Shown one piece after another: positions 15,642-24,207 of a stretch of DNA of 40,564 bases. The position numbers and the translations under genes are program-made. The stretch lies in assembly GCA_947632385.1 (NCBI GenBank), contig CANRPD010000017.1:1-40564 (forward strand), in the 5' to 3' direction. Positions within the stretch are counted from its first letter, which is position 1. Every line of letters begins with the position of its first letter. The notes below the pieces were generated by a model, which saw only the letters and a program-made list of their open reading frames with translations, did not search any database and had not been told where the DNA came from. Source of the DNA: an uncultured Clostridia bacterium. GTDB lineage: Bacteria > Bacillota > Clostridia > Oscillospirales > Acutalibacteraceae.

Positions 15642-16529
15642 TCAGCCCTCCTTTCGCCTGCCCCAGTTTTTGAACAGGCCCTTGCCCCGCTCGACGGGCT
15701 CTCCGATGAGCAGCCGTTCCAGCTCCGTCTGCAGGGAGACGCGGTTGTAATCCCGGGTCAGATGCCCGGCCAGAGCGATGGACACCTGGGCGGTCTCCTC
15801 GCTGACCACCACCACCACCGCGTCGGAATTTTCACTCATGCCCAGGGCGGCCCGGTGGCGGGTGCCCAGCTCGGCATCCACGAAAGTGTTGGAGGTCAGG
15901 GGCAAAATGCACCCGGCCGCCCAGACCCGGCCGTCCCGGATGATCATGGCGCCGTCGTGCAGGGGCGCCTTGTTGAAGAAGATGTTGGCGATGAGCTGGG
16001 CGGCGGGGTCGGACTCCACCACGGTGCCGGTGTCGGCAATCTCCCCCAGCTTGGTCTCCCGCTCGAAGACGATCAGCGCACCCATGCGCAGCTGCTGCAG
16101 CAGGGTCACCGCCTCCACCACGCCGTCGATGGCCCGGTGCAGCTCGGCGGTGCGGCCGGAATCCCGGTCCTTGAGGCCGGCCAGGCTGGCCACGGAGGAA
16201 CCCACTTTGTTGCGGCCGATCTGCTCCAGGGCCTTGCGGATCTCCGGCTGGAACAGGATCACCACCACGATCAGGGCGAACTGGAAGAACGAACGCAGGA
16301 TGCCGCCCAGCATGATCAGGTCGAGATTGTAGGAGACCAGGAACAGGACCGCGAGCAGGAGAATGCCCTTGACCAGCTGCACCGCCCGGGTCTCCCGGAT
16401 CAGCTTGATGACGCCGTAGAGCAGGAAGGTGACGATGAGCACGTCCACGGCGTCCTTCAGAGAGAAGGTGCGAGCCACATTGAGGAAATTCTGCCAGAGC
16501 TGTCCCAGATTGTTGATCACAGAATTCAC
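15642..16529 (-). CDS. cdaA: Diadenylate cyclase CdaA
   Basis: This 295-residue membrane enzyme condenses two ATP to cyclic di-AMP, a second messenger controlling potassium and osmotic balance and wall homeostasis. Three N-terminal membrane segments (about 28-43, 52-68, 80-95) precede the DisA_N catalytic domain (about 105-270), with the DGA motif at 192-194 and RHR at 224-226. It starts with GTG behind AAAGGAG. It heads a six-gene minus-strand run: cdaR, DUF951, prfA, tsaC-coaE and the lytic transglycosylase. In many Firmicutes glmM follows cdaR; here it does not. Confidence 0.96.
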   Translation of the reverse strand: MNSVINNLGQLWQNFLNVARTFSLKDAVDVLIVTFLLYGVIKLIRETRAVQLVKGILLLAVLFLVSYNLDLIMLGGILRSFFQFALIVVVILFQPEIRKALEQIGRNKVGSSVASLAGLKDRDSGRTAELHRAIDGVVEAVTLLQQLRMGALIVFERETKLGEIADTGTVVESDPAAQLIANIFFNKAPLHDGAMIIRDGRVWAAGCILPLTSNTFVDAELGTRHRAALGMSENSDAVVVVVSEETAQVSIALAGHLTRDYNRVSLQTELERLLIGEPVERGKGLFKNWGRRKEG

Positions 16530-16583
16530 GTCCGGCGCTCCTTTCTGACTTCCAAGGGTAGATTTCTGGCCATTACTACGTTT

Positions 16584-16592
16584 ATTTTACCA
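16584..16592 (-). promoter_or_regulatory. cdaA operon promoter (extended -10)
   Basis: On the minus strand TAAAAT preceded by TGTGG (TGn extended -10), 55 bp before the cdaA start. A -35 box at 17 bp is weak (TTTCCT), as is common for extended -10 promoters. Confidence 0.55.
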
Positions 16593-16690
16593 CACTCTTT
16601 CGGCAAAGGAAAGAGAAAATCGCAGGGAAATCCAATTTTTCCGGGAAAAAAGTTCCCGCAGTGGGCCGAAAAGGGTCCCTCTGGGCGCAA

Positions 16691-16730
16691 AAAGAGGGCC
16701 CGGTGGGACGTTGGGTCCCGCCCGAGCCCT
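16691..16730 (-). terminator. Terminator after the cysteine desulfurase gene
   Basis: On the minus strand an imperfect GC-rich stem (GGGC...GGGAC against GTCCC...GCCC, loop CCAAC) is followed by TCTTTTT. It lies 16 bp past the stop codon. Confidence 0.7.
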
Positions 16731-16745
16731 TCCTGAGGCAGTCGT

Positions 16746-17897
16746 TCAGCGGCGATGCTGGGCGGACAGTTCCCGCACCCACCGGGCAAAGGTATCCAGC
16801 TGCTCCCGGGTGGTGAACGGCCCCGGAGAGACCCGTACTGCGCCGTGTTCGGTGCCCAGCTTGCGGTGGGCCATGGGCGCGCAGTGCAGGCCGCAGCGCA
16901 CCGCCGCGCCCCGGGCGGCCAGGGCAGCGCCCACGGCCTCGCTCTCCAGGCCCTGGAGGTTGAAAGCCAGCACGGGGACGAAATCCGGCGGGACAGGACT
17001 GGCCGTGCAGAGCTTCACCCCGGGGATCTGTTCCAGCTGCCGGTAGAGCCGGTCGGCCTTGCGGGCTTCCTCCTGCCAGAGCGTCTCCGGGCCCCGCCGG
17101 GCGACGAACCGCAGCCCTTCCCGCAAGGCCAGGATGCCGGGGACGTTCAGGGTGCCGCTCTCGTAGCGCTCGGGGGGATCCTCCGGCTGGGTGAGGCGGG
17201 CGGACTGGGTGCCCGTTCCGCCCTCGATGAGCGTGTCCAGGGGGGCCTCAGGGTCCCGGAGAAGCAGCAGGCCGGTGCCCATGAGGCCGAACAGGGCCTT
17301 GTGTCCCGGGCAGCAGAGATAGTCGATGCCGCTTTCCGTGAGGTCGATGGGGATGAGGCCGGCGCTTTGGGCAGCGTCCACGCAGAGCTTGACCCCATAG
17401 GCGTGGCACAAAGCGGCGATCCGCTCCACCGGCACCCGGATGCCGCACACATTGGAGGCCTGGGTGCACACAACCAGCCGGGTGTTGGGGCCCAGGGCCC
17501 GGCGAAAGGCCTCCAGGGTGGCGTCGCTGTCCCCCGGAGTGACGGCCGCCACGGAGACCGTGACGCCTCGGGCCCGCAGGGCCTCCAGGGGGCGCATGAC
17601 GGCGTTGTGCTCCAGGTCCGTCACCACCACGTGATCGCCGGGGCGGAGCACGCCCTTGAGCACCATGTTGAGGGACTGGGTGCAGCTGGGGGTGAACACC
17701 ACGCACTGGGGGCCCTTTGCGCCGAAAAATTCCGCCGCTGCCCGGCGGCAGTCGTACACAGCACGGGCCGTGTCCATGCTCATCGCGTAGCCGCTGCGGC
17801 CCGGATTGGCCCCGTATCGGGTCATGGCCCGGACCACGGCGGCCCGGACGGCCGGGGGCTTGGGGTACGTGGTGGCACTGTTGTCCAGATAGATCAC
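16746..17897 (-). CDS. Class V aminotransferase, cysteine desulfurase family
   Basis: This 383-residue PLP enzyme fits the cysteine desulfurase-like branch often found beside DUF3343. It begins IYLDNSATTYPKP; the PLP lysine is Lys200 in CCPGHKALFG, and the probable persulfide cysteine is Cys339 in RCGLHCAPMAH. The reaction would be cysteine to alanine plus protein-bound sulfur (or selenocysteine to selenium). The start is GTG at 17897, overlapping the DUF3343 stop (GTGA), behind AGGAGGGGGAG. The frame stays open far upstream, but that stretch is the DUF3343 gene read in another frame. Sulfur acceptor unknown. Confidence 0.9.
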   Translation of the reverse strand: MIYLDNSATTYPKPPAVRAAVVRAMTRYGANPGRSGYAMSMDTARAVYDCRRAAAEFFGAKGPQCVVFTPSCTQSLNMVLKGVLRPGDHVVVTDLEHNAVMRPLEALRARGVTVSVAAVTPGDSDATLEAFRRALGPNTRLVVCTQASNVCGIRVPVERIAALCHAYGVKLCVDAAQSAGLIPIDLTESGIDYLCCPGHKALFGLMGTGLLLLRDPEAPLDTLIEGGTGTQSARLTQPEDPPERYESGTLNVPGILALREGLRFVARRGPETLWQEEARKADRLYRQLEQIPGVKLCTASPVPPDFVPVLAFNLQGLESEAVGAALAARGAAVRCGLHCAPMAHRKLGTEHGAVRVSPGPFTTREQLDTFARWVRELSAQHRR

Positions 17898-18121
17898 GGC
17901 CGCTCCCCCTCCTCCTCGATCCCCAGCACGCGGATCCCGCCTTCCTCCAGGACCTGGGCGGCAGCCGCCCCGGGAGGCGGCACCGTCAGGGCATAGCCGC
18001 ACCCGGTCCGGGAGGTTCTGGGCACGCGGAGCACCGAACCGGCAATGCCCCGCTGGGACAGAAGCTCCCGGCCCGCCAAGGCGTGGGTCACCGAACCCAC
18101 CAAAAGCAAGGATTTCTCCAT
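17894..18121 (-). CDS. DUF3343 protein, putative Se/S carrier-like
   Basis: The 75-residue protein has the DUF3343 pattern: an N-terminal strand and helix (LLLVGSVTHALAGRELLSQ), then RVPRTSRTGCGYALTV with a conserved Gly-Cys-Gly turn. Members are annotated as putative selenium/sulfur carriers and commonly pair with cysteine desulfurase-like enzymes; the biochemistry is not established. Gene order and a 4-bp overlap support a working pair with the next gene. ATG at 18121 is chosen over a GTG nine bases upstream because GAGAGGTGA, the ribosome site, covers that GTG. Confidence 0.82.
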   Translation of the reverse strand: MEKSLLLVGSVTHALAGRELLSQRGIAGSVLRVPRTSRTGCGYALTVPPPGAAAAQVLEEGGIRVLGIEEEGERP

Positions 18122-18225
18122 TTCGATCACCTCTCATGACAGGTCGAGCGGATCGGCAGGATCCGCCCGTTCCCTCCATGATATGCGCAAAATCGTCATG
18201 GGACACTGGGGCAGCGGAGAGCCCG

Positions 18226-18327
18226 GGCTCCGCCGTCCCGCAGCCCGGCCCCGGGCCGGGCGCTTTTTGCCCCAGGCAAAAAGCCAGGCGATGCGCTTGG
18301 CGCATCGCCTGGCGGGACGGCGGGGCC
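18226..18327. repeat. Structured intergenic element C (outer stem enclosing three hairpins)
   Basis: A 16-bp outer stem (18226-18241 with 18312-18327, one mismatch; core CCGTCCCGC/GCGGGACGG) encloses three perfect hairpins end to end: GCCCGGC/GCCGGGC (18243-18261), GCTTTTTGCC/GGCAAAAAGC (18262-18284) and CAGGCGATGCG/CGCATCGCCTG (18285-18311). Only A18242 is unpaired at the junction. It lies in the 258-bp gap between ispDF and the DUF3343 gene, both on the minus strand. There is no U-tract on either side, so it is not a plain terminator. Confidence 0.9.
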
Positions 18328-18379
18328 GGAAGACCCCGCACCGTTTCTGAAAAGCAAACAGGAGGCCCCAGGGACCGGC

Positions 18380-19540
18380 TCACACCGGCACCATCAGGCA
18401 CACCGCCGTGGCGGAGATGCCCTCTCCGGCGCCGGTAAAGCCCAGGCCCTCCTCCGTAGTGGCCTTGACACTGACCTGCTCCGGCGGGACCGCACAGACC
18501 TGGGCGATCTTCTGCCGCATGGCCCCGATGTAGGGCGCCAGCTTGGGCCGCTGGGCCACCACGGTGACGTCCAGGTTGCCCACCCGCCAGCCGTTTTGGG
18601 CCGCCAGCTCAATGACCCTGCCGAACAGAACGAGACTGTCCGCGCCCTCGTACTGGGGATCGGTATCCGGGAACAGGTGCCCGATGTCTCCCAGGGCCAG
18701 CGCCCCCAGCACGGCGTCCGCAGCGGCGTGGAGCAGCACATCTGCGTCAGAATGGCCCAAAAGGCCCTTGTCCCAGGGGATCTCCACCCCGCCCAGGATC
18801 AACTTGCGGCCCGGCACCAGCCGGTGCACGTCATAGCCGTGTCCGATGCGCATGGCTCGCTGCCCCCCTTCCCCCGCCAGAGCCCGGATCATCGCTAAGT
18901 CCTCCGGCGTGGTCAATTTCAGATTGCGGTACTCCCCGGCGGTGAGCTTGACCTTCCCCCCCGCCGCCTCGATGAGGCCGCAGTCGTCGGTGTAGGTCCT
19001 GCCCTCCTGCCGGGCCTTTTCCAGGGCATAGAGGTACAGGTCCCGCTTAAAGGCCTGGGGCGTCTGCACGTTAAAAAGCCGGCTGCGGTCCAGGGGCGCC
19101 TCCGCGAAAGCGCCCCCCAGCTTACAGGTGTCCTTGGCAGGGACCGCCGCCGTGGCAGCCCCGTGCTCCAGGGCATCCCGGCAGACCCGGTCGAAGAGCG
19201 CCGGACTGGCCAGGGGCCGGGCGCCGTCGTGGACCAGCACATAGGAGACTCGGTCCGAAAGCGCCGCAGCGCCCTTTTCCACGGATTCCTGCCGGGTGGC
19301 GCCGCCGGTGACCACCCGGACCGGGACCGGGCAGTCTGCGGTCACAGCGGCCGCAGCAGGGAGATCTTCTGCACGGACCACCAGGACGATCTCACACACA
19401 TAGCCGCAGGCGGCCATCGCCTCCAAACTCCACCACAGCACCGGCTTGCCGGCCAGGGGCAGCAGCACCTTGGGGCCTGTCCCGCCCATACGGGTGGAGC
19501 TCCCCGCCGCCACCAGGATCCCGCCAAAGTTTTTTTCCAT
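18380..19540 (-). CDS. ispDF: Bifunctional IspD-IspF, isoprenoid (MEP) pathway
   Basis: This 386-residue fusion carries out two non-consecutive MEP-pathway steps. Residues 1-228 are IspD, 2-C-methyl-D-erythritol 4-phosphate cytidylyltransferase: [12 protein letters not shown] nucleotide loop, VHDGARP and QTPQAF. Residues 230-386 are IspF, the 2,4-cyclodiphosphate synthase: GHGYDVHR (Asp237 and His239 metal ligands), [13 protein letters not shown] and [10 protein letters not shown]. IspE, which acts between them, is not in the window. Fusions of this kind are known in several bacterial groups. ATG at 19540 is preferred; the 18 codons upstream lie in the promoter. Confidence 0.96.
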   Translation of the reverse strand: MEKNFGGILVAAGSSTRMGGTGPKVLLPLAGKPVLWWSLEAMAACGYVCEIVLVVRAEDLPAAAAVTADCPVPVRVVTGGATRQESVEKGAAALSDRVSYVLVHDGARPLASPALFDRVCRDALEHGAATAAVPAKDTCKLGGAFAEAPLDRSRLFNVQTPQAFKRDLYLYALEKARQEGRTYTDDCGLIEAAGGKVKLTAGEYRNLKLTTPEDLAMIRALAGEGGQRAMRIGHGYDVHRLVPGRKLILGGVEIPWDKGLLGHSDADVLLHAAADAVLGALALGDIGHLFPDTDPQYEGADSLVLFGRVIELAAQNGWRVGNLDVTVVAQRPKLAPYIGAMRQKIAQVCAVPPEQVSVKATTEEGLGFTGAGEGISATAVCLMVPV

Positions 19541-19564
19541 GTCTCCACGCCCTTTCCTCTTCCA

Positions 19565-19593
19565 AGGATAGCACAAATTCCCCCATTTTTCCA
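19565..19593 (-). promoter_or_regulatory. ispDF promoter (probable)
   Basis: On the minus strand TGGAAA, 17 bp, TATCCT with TGC before the -10 box. Moderate match; it lies about 25 bp before the ATG, giving a very short leader. Confidence 0.45.
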
Positions 19594-19618
19594 CCCCGGG
19601 TTTGTAAGTTTTTTTGCG

Positions 19619-19647
19619 TTGCGCTTTTGCAGGACATGTGGTATTAT
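19619..19647 (+). promoter_or_regulatory. Na/Pi cotransporter promoter
   Basis: TTGCGC, 17 bp, TATTAT with ATGTGG directly before the -10 box. Divergent from the ispDF promoter, about 60 bp before the start codon. Confidence 0.6.
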
Positions 19648-19709
19648 ATTTATGCTGTCATGCAAAAATTTTTATTTAATCGACGTTGAGATGGGAGAAA
19701 GAACACACT

Positions 19710-21494
19710 ATGGATATCTTCTCGGTGTTCACGCTGGTTGGCGGCCTGGCCTTTTTCCTCTATGGCATGAACGTCATGTCCTCTGGATTGGAAAAAATGG
19801 TGGGCGGCAAGCTGGAGCGGGTGCTGGGCGCCATGACCTCCAATATCTTCAAGAGCATGGCCCTGGGGGCGGCGGTGACGGTGGCCATCCAGTCGTCCTC
19901 CGCCATGACGGTCATGCTGGTGGGCCTGGTCAACTCCGGCGTGATGGAATTCAGCCAGACCATCGGGGTGATCATGGGCTCCAACATCGGCACCACGCTG
20001 ACCCCGTGGATCCTGTCCGCCGCAGGGATCCAAAGTGACAACTTCTTCCTGCGCCTGCTCAAGCCGGAGTCCTTCTCCCCGCTGATGGCCATGGTGGGCG
20101 TCGTGTTGGTGATGAGCTCCAAGACCGGCAAAAAGCGGGATGCCGGGACGATCCTGGTGGGCTTTTCCGTGCTGATGACCGGCATGACGCTGATGAGCGG
20201 GGCCGTGGAGCCCCTGGCGGACATGCCCGCCTTCCGGGATGTGCTGCTGCTGTTCAAAAATCCCCTGCTGGGCGTGCTGCTGGGCGCGGTAGTCACCGGC
20301 GTGATCCAAAGCTCGGCGGCCTCGGTGGGCATTTTGCAGTCCCTGTCCATGACCGGCTCCATCACCTACGGGATGGCGGCCCCCATCATCATGGGCCAGA
20401 ACATCGGTACCTGCGTCACCGCCCTCATCGCCAGCTTCGGGACCAACAAAAACGCCAAACGGGTGGCGGTGGTGCACATCTACACCAAGGTCATCGGCAC
20501 GGTGGTCTGCCTGTCCCTGTTCTACGCCCTGGACGGCATCTTCCAGTTCACCTTTACCGATGCGCCCATCAATGCGGTGGGGATCGCCGCCGTGCACAGC
20601 CTGTTCAACATCTTCAACACCTTCCTGCTGCTGCCCTTCACCAAACAGCTGGAAAAGCTGGCCAAGATCACAGTTCGGGAAAAGAGCACCGAACAGGTGC
20701 TGCTGGACGAGCGCCTGCTGTTCTCCCCCGGGCTGGCCATTTCGGAGAGCCGGAAGCTGGCCAACCGCATGGCCCGGCTGGCCCAGCAGTCTGTGGCCAC
20801 GGCTACGGAGATCCTGGTAGACTACGACGAGAAAAAAGCCCGGCAGATCGAAGAGAACGAGGAAGAGATTGACCTGTTCGAGGACAAGCTGGGCACCTAT
20901 CTGGTGAAGGTCGCCAGCCGCAGCCTGTCTCCGGGGGATTCCAACCAGCTCTCGGAGCTGCTCCACGCCATCGGGGACTTTGAACGCATCGGCGACCACG
21001 GCGTCAACCTGCTGCGGGTGGCCCAGGAGATCCACGACAAGGAGCTGAGCTTTTCCGCCGAGGCCCAGGCCGAGGTCCAGGTCATCACCCGGGCCGTGCT
21101 GGACATTCTCGACCGCACGGTGCGGTCCTTCTCGGACAGCGACGTGTCCGCCGCCAAGCACGTGGAGCCCCTGGAGCAGGTGATCGACGAGCTGTACAAC
21201 GACATGAAATCCCGGCATGTGGTCCGCCTGCGGGAGGGCCGGTGCACCATCGAGCTGGGCTTCATCCTCTCGGACCTGCTCACCAACTACGCCCGCATCT
21301 CGGACCACTGCTCCAACATCGCGGTGGCGGTGATCCAGAACAAGGGCAGCGACAAGCAGACCCACGGCTACTTAAACGAGGTGAAGACCGGCGGCAGCGA
21401 CGAGTTCAATCTGGCGTTCCAGCTGTTTGAGGAGCAGTACGCCCTGCCCTCTGCGGCATCGGAAGATCAGCTTTCCCTGTTCGACACCCCGTAA
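19710..21494 (+). CDS. Na+/phosphate cotransporter family protein with PhoU-like domain
   Basis: The 594-residue protein has the two inverted PNaS repeats with the QSSSA-type motifs AIQSSSAMTVMLVG and VIQSSAASVGIL, giving a sodium-dependent phosphate symporter in the membrane. The region from about residue 330 to 550 is a cytoplasmic PhoU-like helical domain (ELLHAIGDFERIGDHGVN and ARISDHCSNI). Length is normal for the NptA/YjbB type. ATG at 19710 is chosen; GGGAGAAAG lies upstream, and in-frame sequence before it begins with a TTG inside the leader. No pho box or phoU gene is visible nearby. Confidence 0.93.
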   Translation: MDIFSVFTLVGGLAFFLYGMNVMSSGLEKMVGGKLERVLGAMTSNIFKSMALGAAVTVAIQSSSAMTVMLVGLVNSGVMEFSQTIGVIMGSNIGTTLTPWILSAAGIQSDNFFLRLLKPESFSPLMAMVGVVLVMSSKTGKKRDAGTILVGFSVLMTGMTLMSGAVEPLADMPAFRDVLLLFKNPLLGVLLGAVVTGVIQSSAASVGILQSLSMTGSITYGMAAPIIMGQNIGTCVTALIASFGTNKNAKRVAVVHIYTKVIGTVVCLSLFYALDGIFQFTFTDAPINAVGIAAVHSLFNIFNTFLLLPFTKQLEKLAKITVREKSTEQVLLDERLLFSPGLAISESRKLANRMARLAQQSVATATEILVDYDEKKARQIEENEEEIDLFEDKLGTYLVKVASRSLSPGDSNQLSELLHAIGDFERIGDHGVNLLRVAQEIHDKELSFSAEAQAEVQVITRAVLDILDRTVRSFSDSDVSAAKHVEPLEQVIDELYNDMKSRHVVRLREGRCTIELGFILSDLLTNYARISDHCSNIAVAVIQNKGSDKQTHGYLNEVKTGGSDEFNLAFQLFEEQYALPSAASEDQLSLFDTP

Positions 21495-21552
21495 CGCTGC
21501 GACCGGCAAAACCCATCGGCCGGCGGATTCCCGCCGTTTGAAAGAAACAACT

Positions 21553-21598
21553 GCCGCCCGGACAGGTGGTCGAGAGACCCGCTGCCCGGGCGGCTTTT
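21553..21598 (+). terminator. Terminator after the Na/Pi cotransporter gene
   Basis: GCCGCCCGG/CCGGGCGGC stem followed by TTTT. The 24-nt loop contains a second hairpin, GGTC-GAGA-GACC, closed by a GNRA tetraloop. Confidence 0.8.
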
Positions 21599-21620
21599 CG
21601 TTCACTTGTGGTTTCCGATG

Positions 21621-21659
21621 CAAAAACGCTCTGGCGAGGCTGACCCCGTCCAGAGCGTT
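21621..21659 (-). terminator. Terminator of the metal-efflux operon
   Basis: On the minus strand AACGCTCTGG pairs with CCAGAGCGTT over 10 bp, then TTTTTG. It faces the cotransporter terminator between the convergent genes. Confidence 0.85.
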
Positions 21660-21682
21660 TGAATGATCCGGCATTCACCCGG

Positions 21683-23554
21683 TCAGGTCCGCCCCCGCCC
21701 CAGCCACAGGGCTCGGGAGGCATTGAGCACGGCCAGGATCAACACACCCACGTCGGCGAAGACAGCCGCCCACATGGTGGAATAGCCCAGCGCGCTGAGG
21801 AGCAGCACCGCAGCCTTCACCCCCAGGGCAAAGCCGATGTTCTCCCGGACGATGCGCAGCGTCCCTTTCGAGATCTCCATGGCCAGCGCCAGCTTAGAGG
21901 GCTTGTCGTCCATGAGCACCACGTCCGCCGCCTCGATGGCCGCATCGGAGCCCAGGGCCCCCATGGCGATGCCCACATCCGCCCGGGAGAGCACCGGCGC
22001 GTCGTTGATGCCGTCCCCCACAAAGGCCAGCCGGGCCTTCGGACCGCAGCTGCGCAGCAGGTCCTCCACTCGGTCCACCTTGTCGCCGGGCAGCAGGCCG
22101 GCATACACGGTATCCAATCCCAGCTCCCGGCCTACGGCCTGGGCCGCCTGGGGCGTATCGCCGGTGAGCATCACCGTCTGCCGCACGCCCTGGGCCTTCA
22201 GCGCGGCCAGGGCTTCTCGGGCGTCGGGCTTCACCCGGTCGGAGATCACCGCATACCCCAGATACCGTCCCGCCAGGGCCGCATGGACCACGGTGCCCGC
22301 CGCTTCCACGGGGGCACAGGGCACCCCCGCTTTCTCCAGCAGGCGGCGGCTGCCCACCAGGACCGTCTTTCCGTCGATCCGTGCCCGCACCCCCTTGCCG
22401 GAGATCTCCTCCACTCCGCTCAAGCGGGCAGGGTCCCCGGCGCTGCCCCAGGCCTCTTGCAGAGACCGGGCGATGGGGTGGTCGCTGAAGTGCTCCGCCA
22501 GGGCCGCCGTCTCCAGCAGCTCTTCCCGGGTCACGCCGGATGCCGGGCACACCTGGGTCACAGAGAAATCCCCCTGGGTCAGGGTGCCGGTCTTATCGAA
22601 CACCACCGTGCGGGTCTGGGCAAGCATCTCCAAAAAGCTGCCGCCCTTCACCAGGATCCCCGCCCGGGAGGCCCCGCCGATGCCGCCGAAAAAGCTCAGG
22701 GGCACCGACACCACCAGCGCACAGGGACAGGAGACCACCAGGAACATCAGCGCCCGGTGGATCCAGCCCGCCCAGCCGCCCCACACCAGCGACGGCACCA
22801 CTGCGATCAGCACCGCCCCCAGCACCACGGCGGGGGTGTACACCCGGGCGAACCGGGTGATGAAGTTTTCCAGCCGCGCCTTTTTCGCGCCGGAGTTCTC
22901 CACCAGCTCCAGGATCTTGGCTACGGTGGACTGGCCGAATTCCTTTTCCACCCGCACCGTCAGCAGCCCGGAAAGATTCAGGCACCCGCTGGAGATCCCG
23001 TCGCCCGCCGCCACCCGCCGGGGCATGGATTCCCCTGTGAGAGCGGAGGTGTCCAGCGTGGAGCTCCCCTCGACCACCGTGCCGTCCAGAGGGACCTTTT
23101 CCCCCGGTTTCACCACGATCTCCTCCCCGATGGCCACTTCTTCCGGGTCGACCTGTACCAGCGCGCCCTCCCGGATCACACGGGCGTAGTCGGGCCGGAT
23201 GTCCATCAGCTGGGTGATGGACCGCCGGGACTTGCCCACCGCATAGCCCTGGAAAAACTCGCCCACCTGGTAGAACAGCATGACGAACACCGCCTCCGGG
23301 TATTCGCCCTGGCCGAAAAACCCCGTTCCAAAAGCACCCACCGTGGCCAGCGCCATGAGGAAATTCTCATCGAAGATCTGTCCGTGGGCGATATTCCGCA
23401 CCGCCTTCCACAGCACATCCCAGCCGATCACGCCATAGGCCGGCAGGAACAGCAGAAACTGCCACGGCCCGTCATAGGGGATCAGCACCGCTGCCACCAG
23501 CAGTCCTGCACTGATCCCAATGCGCCAAAGCATCTTGCGCTGCCGCTTCGTCAT
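21683..23554 (-). CDS. Heavy-metal P1B-type ATPase (Zn/Cd/Pb exporter type)
   Basis: This 623-residue pump hydrolyses ATP to export soft divalent metals. It shows the actuator motif TGES (173-176), the membrane metal site CPC (276-278) within SCPCALVVSVPLSFFGGIGG, the phosphorylation site Asp320 in DKTGT, an HP motif (SDHPIA), GDGINDAP, and MGALGSDAAIEAADVVLM, which favours the Zn/Cd group over copper pumps. It has no N-terminal HMA domain; a free-standing HMA protein is encoded next to it. ATG at 23554 is preferred because it sits nine bases after AAAAGGGGG, while the ATG at 23563 abuts that site. Exact metal unproven. Confidence 0.93.
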   Translation of the reverse strand: MTKRQRKMLWRIGISAGLLVAAVLIPYDGPWQFLLFLPAYGVIGWDVLWKAVRNIAHGQIFDENFLMALATVGAFGTGFFGQGEYPEAVFVMLFYQVGEFFQGYAVGKSRRSITQLMDIRPDYARVIREGALVQVDPEEVAIGEEIVVKPGEKVPLDGTVVEGSSTLDTSALTGESMPRRVAAGDGISSGCLNLSGLLTVRVEKEFGQSTVAKILELVENSGAKKARLENFITRFARVYTPAVVLGAVLIAVVPSLVWGGWAGWIHRALMFLVVSCPCALVVSVPLSFFGGIGGASRAGILVKGGSFLEMLAQTRTVVFDKTGTLTQGDFSVTQVCPASGVTREELLETAALAEHFSDHPIARSLQEAWGSAGDPARLSGVEEISGKGVRARIDGKTVLVGSRRLLEKAGVPCAPVEAAGTVVHAALAGRYLGYAVISDRVKPDAREALAALKAQGVRQTVMLTGDTPQAAQAVGRELGLDTVYAGLLPGDKVDRVEDLLRSCGPKARLAFVGDGINDAPVLSRADVGIAMGALGSDAAIEAADVVLMDDKPSKLALAMEISKGTLRIVRENIGFALGVKAAVLLLSALGYSTMWAAVFADVGVLILAVLNASRALWLGRGRT

Positions 23555-23584
23555 GCACCCCATCCCCCTTTTGCGCCCGTCTCG

Positions 23585-23803
23585 TTACAGCACCACCTGG
23601 CAGTCGGGCTCCACCCGACGGATGGTCTTCACCACCTGCTTCATCACATCGTCGAACCGGCCGTCTTCCGCGTCGATGGTCATCCGCTGTGCAATGAAGC
23701 TGACCGTCACATCGTTGACGCCCTCCAGCTTGCGGATGGCGTCCTCCATCTTCCGTGCGCAGTTTGCGCAGTCCAGATCCACCAGATCAAACCGTTTTTT
23801 CAT
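23585..23803 (-). CDS. Free-standing heavy-metal-associated (HMA) domain protein
   Basis: The 72-residue protein is a single ferredoxin-like HMA domain with the metal-binding pair Cys12 and Cys15 in LDCANCARKME. It lies between the sensor and the pump, 30 bp before the ATPase start, and probably replaces the HMA domain normally fused to such pumps, acting as metallochaperone or regulatory domain. The aspartate just before Cys12 is typical of zinc/cadmium HMA domains rather than copper ones. The ATG follows AGGAGGG by eight bases. Confidence 0.9.
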   Translation of the reverse strand: MKKRFDLVDLDCANCARKMEDAIRKLEGVNDVTVSFIAQRMTIDAEDGRFDDVMKQVVKTIRRVEPDCQVVL

Positions 23804-23826
23804 GATCAAAACCCTCCTGAAGTTGT

Positions 23827-24189
23827 TTATTCGTTCACGTGGTCCATGCCCTGGCCCAGGATCATCCGCACATGGTCGTCTGCCAGAGAATAGAACACGG
23901 TCTTGCCGTCCCGCCGGTACTTCACCAGCTTGCTTTTTTTCAGCACCTGCAGCTGGTGCGAAATGGCCGACTGGGTCATCCCCAGCAGCTGGGCGATATC
24001 GCACACGCACATTTCCGCCTCGAACAGCACGTACAGGATCTTGATCCGGGTGGAGTCGCCGAAGATCTTGAACAGCTCCGCCAGGTCGAACAGCTGCTCC
24101 TCCGGGGGCATCACGCCATGGACCCGCTCCACGATGTCCTGATGCACGAACAGGTACGCGCAGTGGGGGGCTTCCTTGGAGACCGGCAT
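23827..24189 (-). CDS. ArsR/SmtB family metal-sensing repressor (CadC/CzrA-like)
   Basis: The 120-residue winged-helix repressor is expected to leave its operator when it binds Zn, Cd or Pb. Two metal sites can be read. The CadC-type alpha3N site is Cys61-x-Cys63-Asp64 (EMCVCDIA), with Cys10 near the N-terminus. The CzrA-type alpha5 site is Asp104-x-His106 followed by His117-x-x-Glu120, with the exact family spacing. It is the first gene of the operon and a fitting operator lies in its leader, so autoregulation is likely. The DNA-recognition helix is SAISHQLQVLKK. Ribosome site AAAGGATGA. Confidence 0.94.
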   Translation of the reverse strand: MPVSKEAPHCAYLFVHQDIVERVHGVMPPEEQLFDLAELFKIFGDSTRIKILYVLFEAEMCVCDIAQLLGMTQSAISHQLQVLKKSKLVKYRRDGKTVFYSLADDHVRMILGQGMDHVNE

Positions 24190-24207
24190 GAAACATCATC
24201 CTTTCAT

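Noticed and set aside
18128-18210. Promoter directly upstream of the DUF3343 gene
   Set aside because: A TATCAT box exists near 18180, but no acceptable -35 box lies at 16-18 bp, so it was not annotated.
16746-18401. Longer N-terminus for the cysteine desulfurase (551 codons)
   Set aside because: The extra part overlaps the DUF3343 gene and element C in another frame. Homology begins at IYLDNSATT, where a GTG with a good ribosome site lies.
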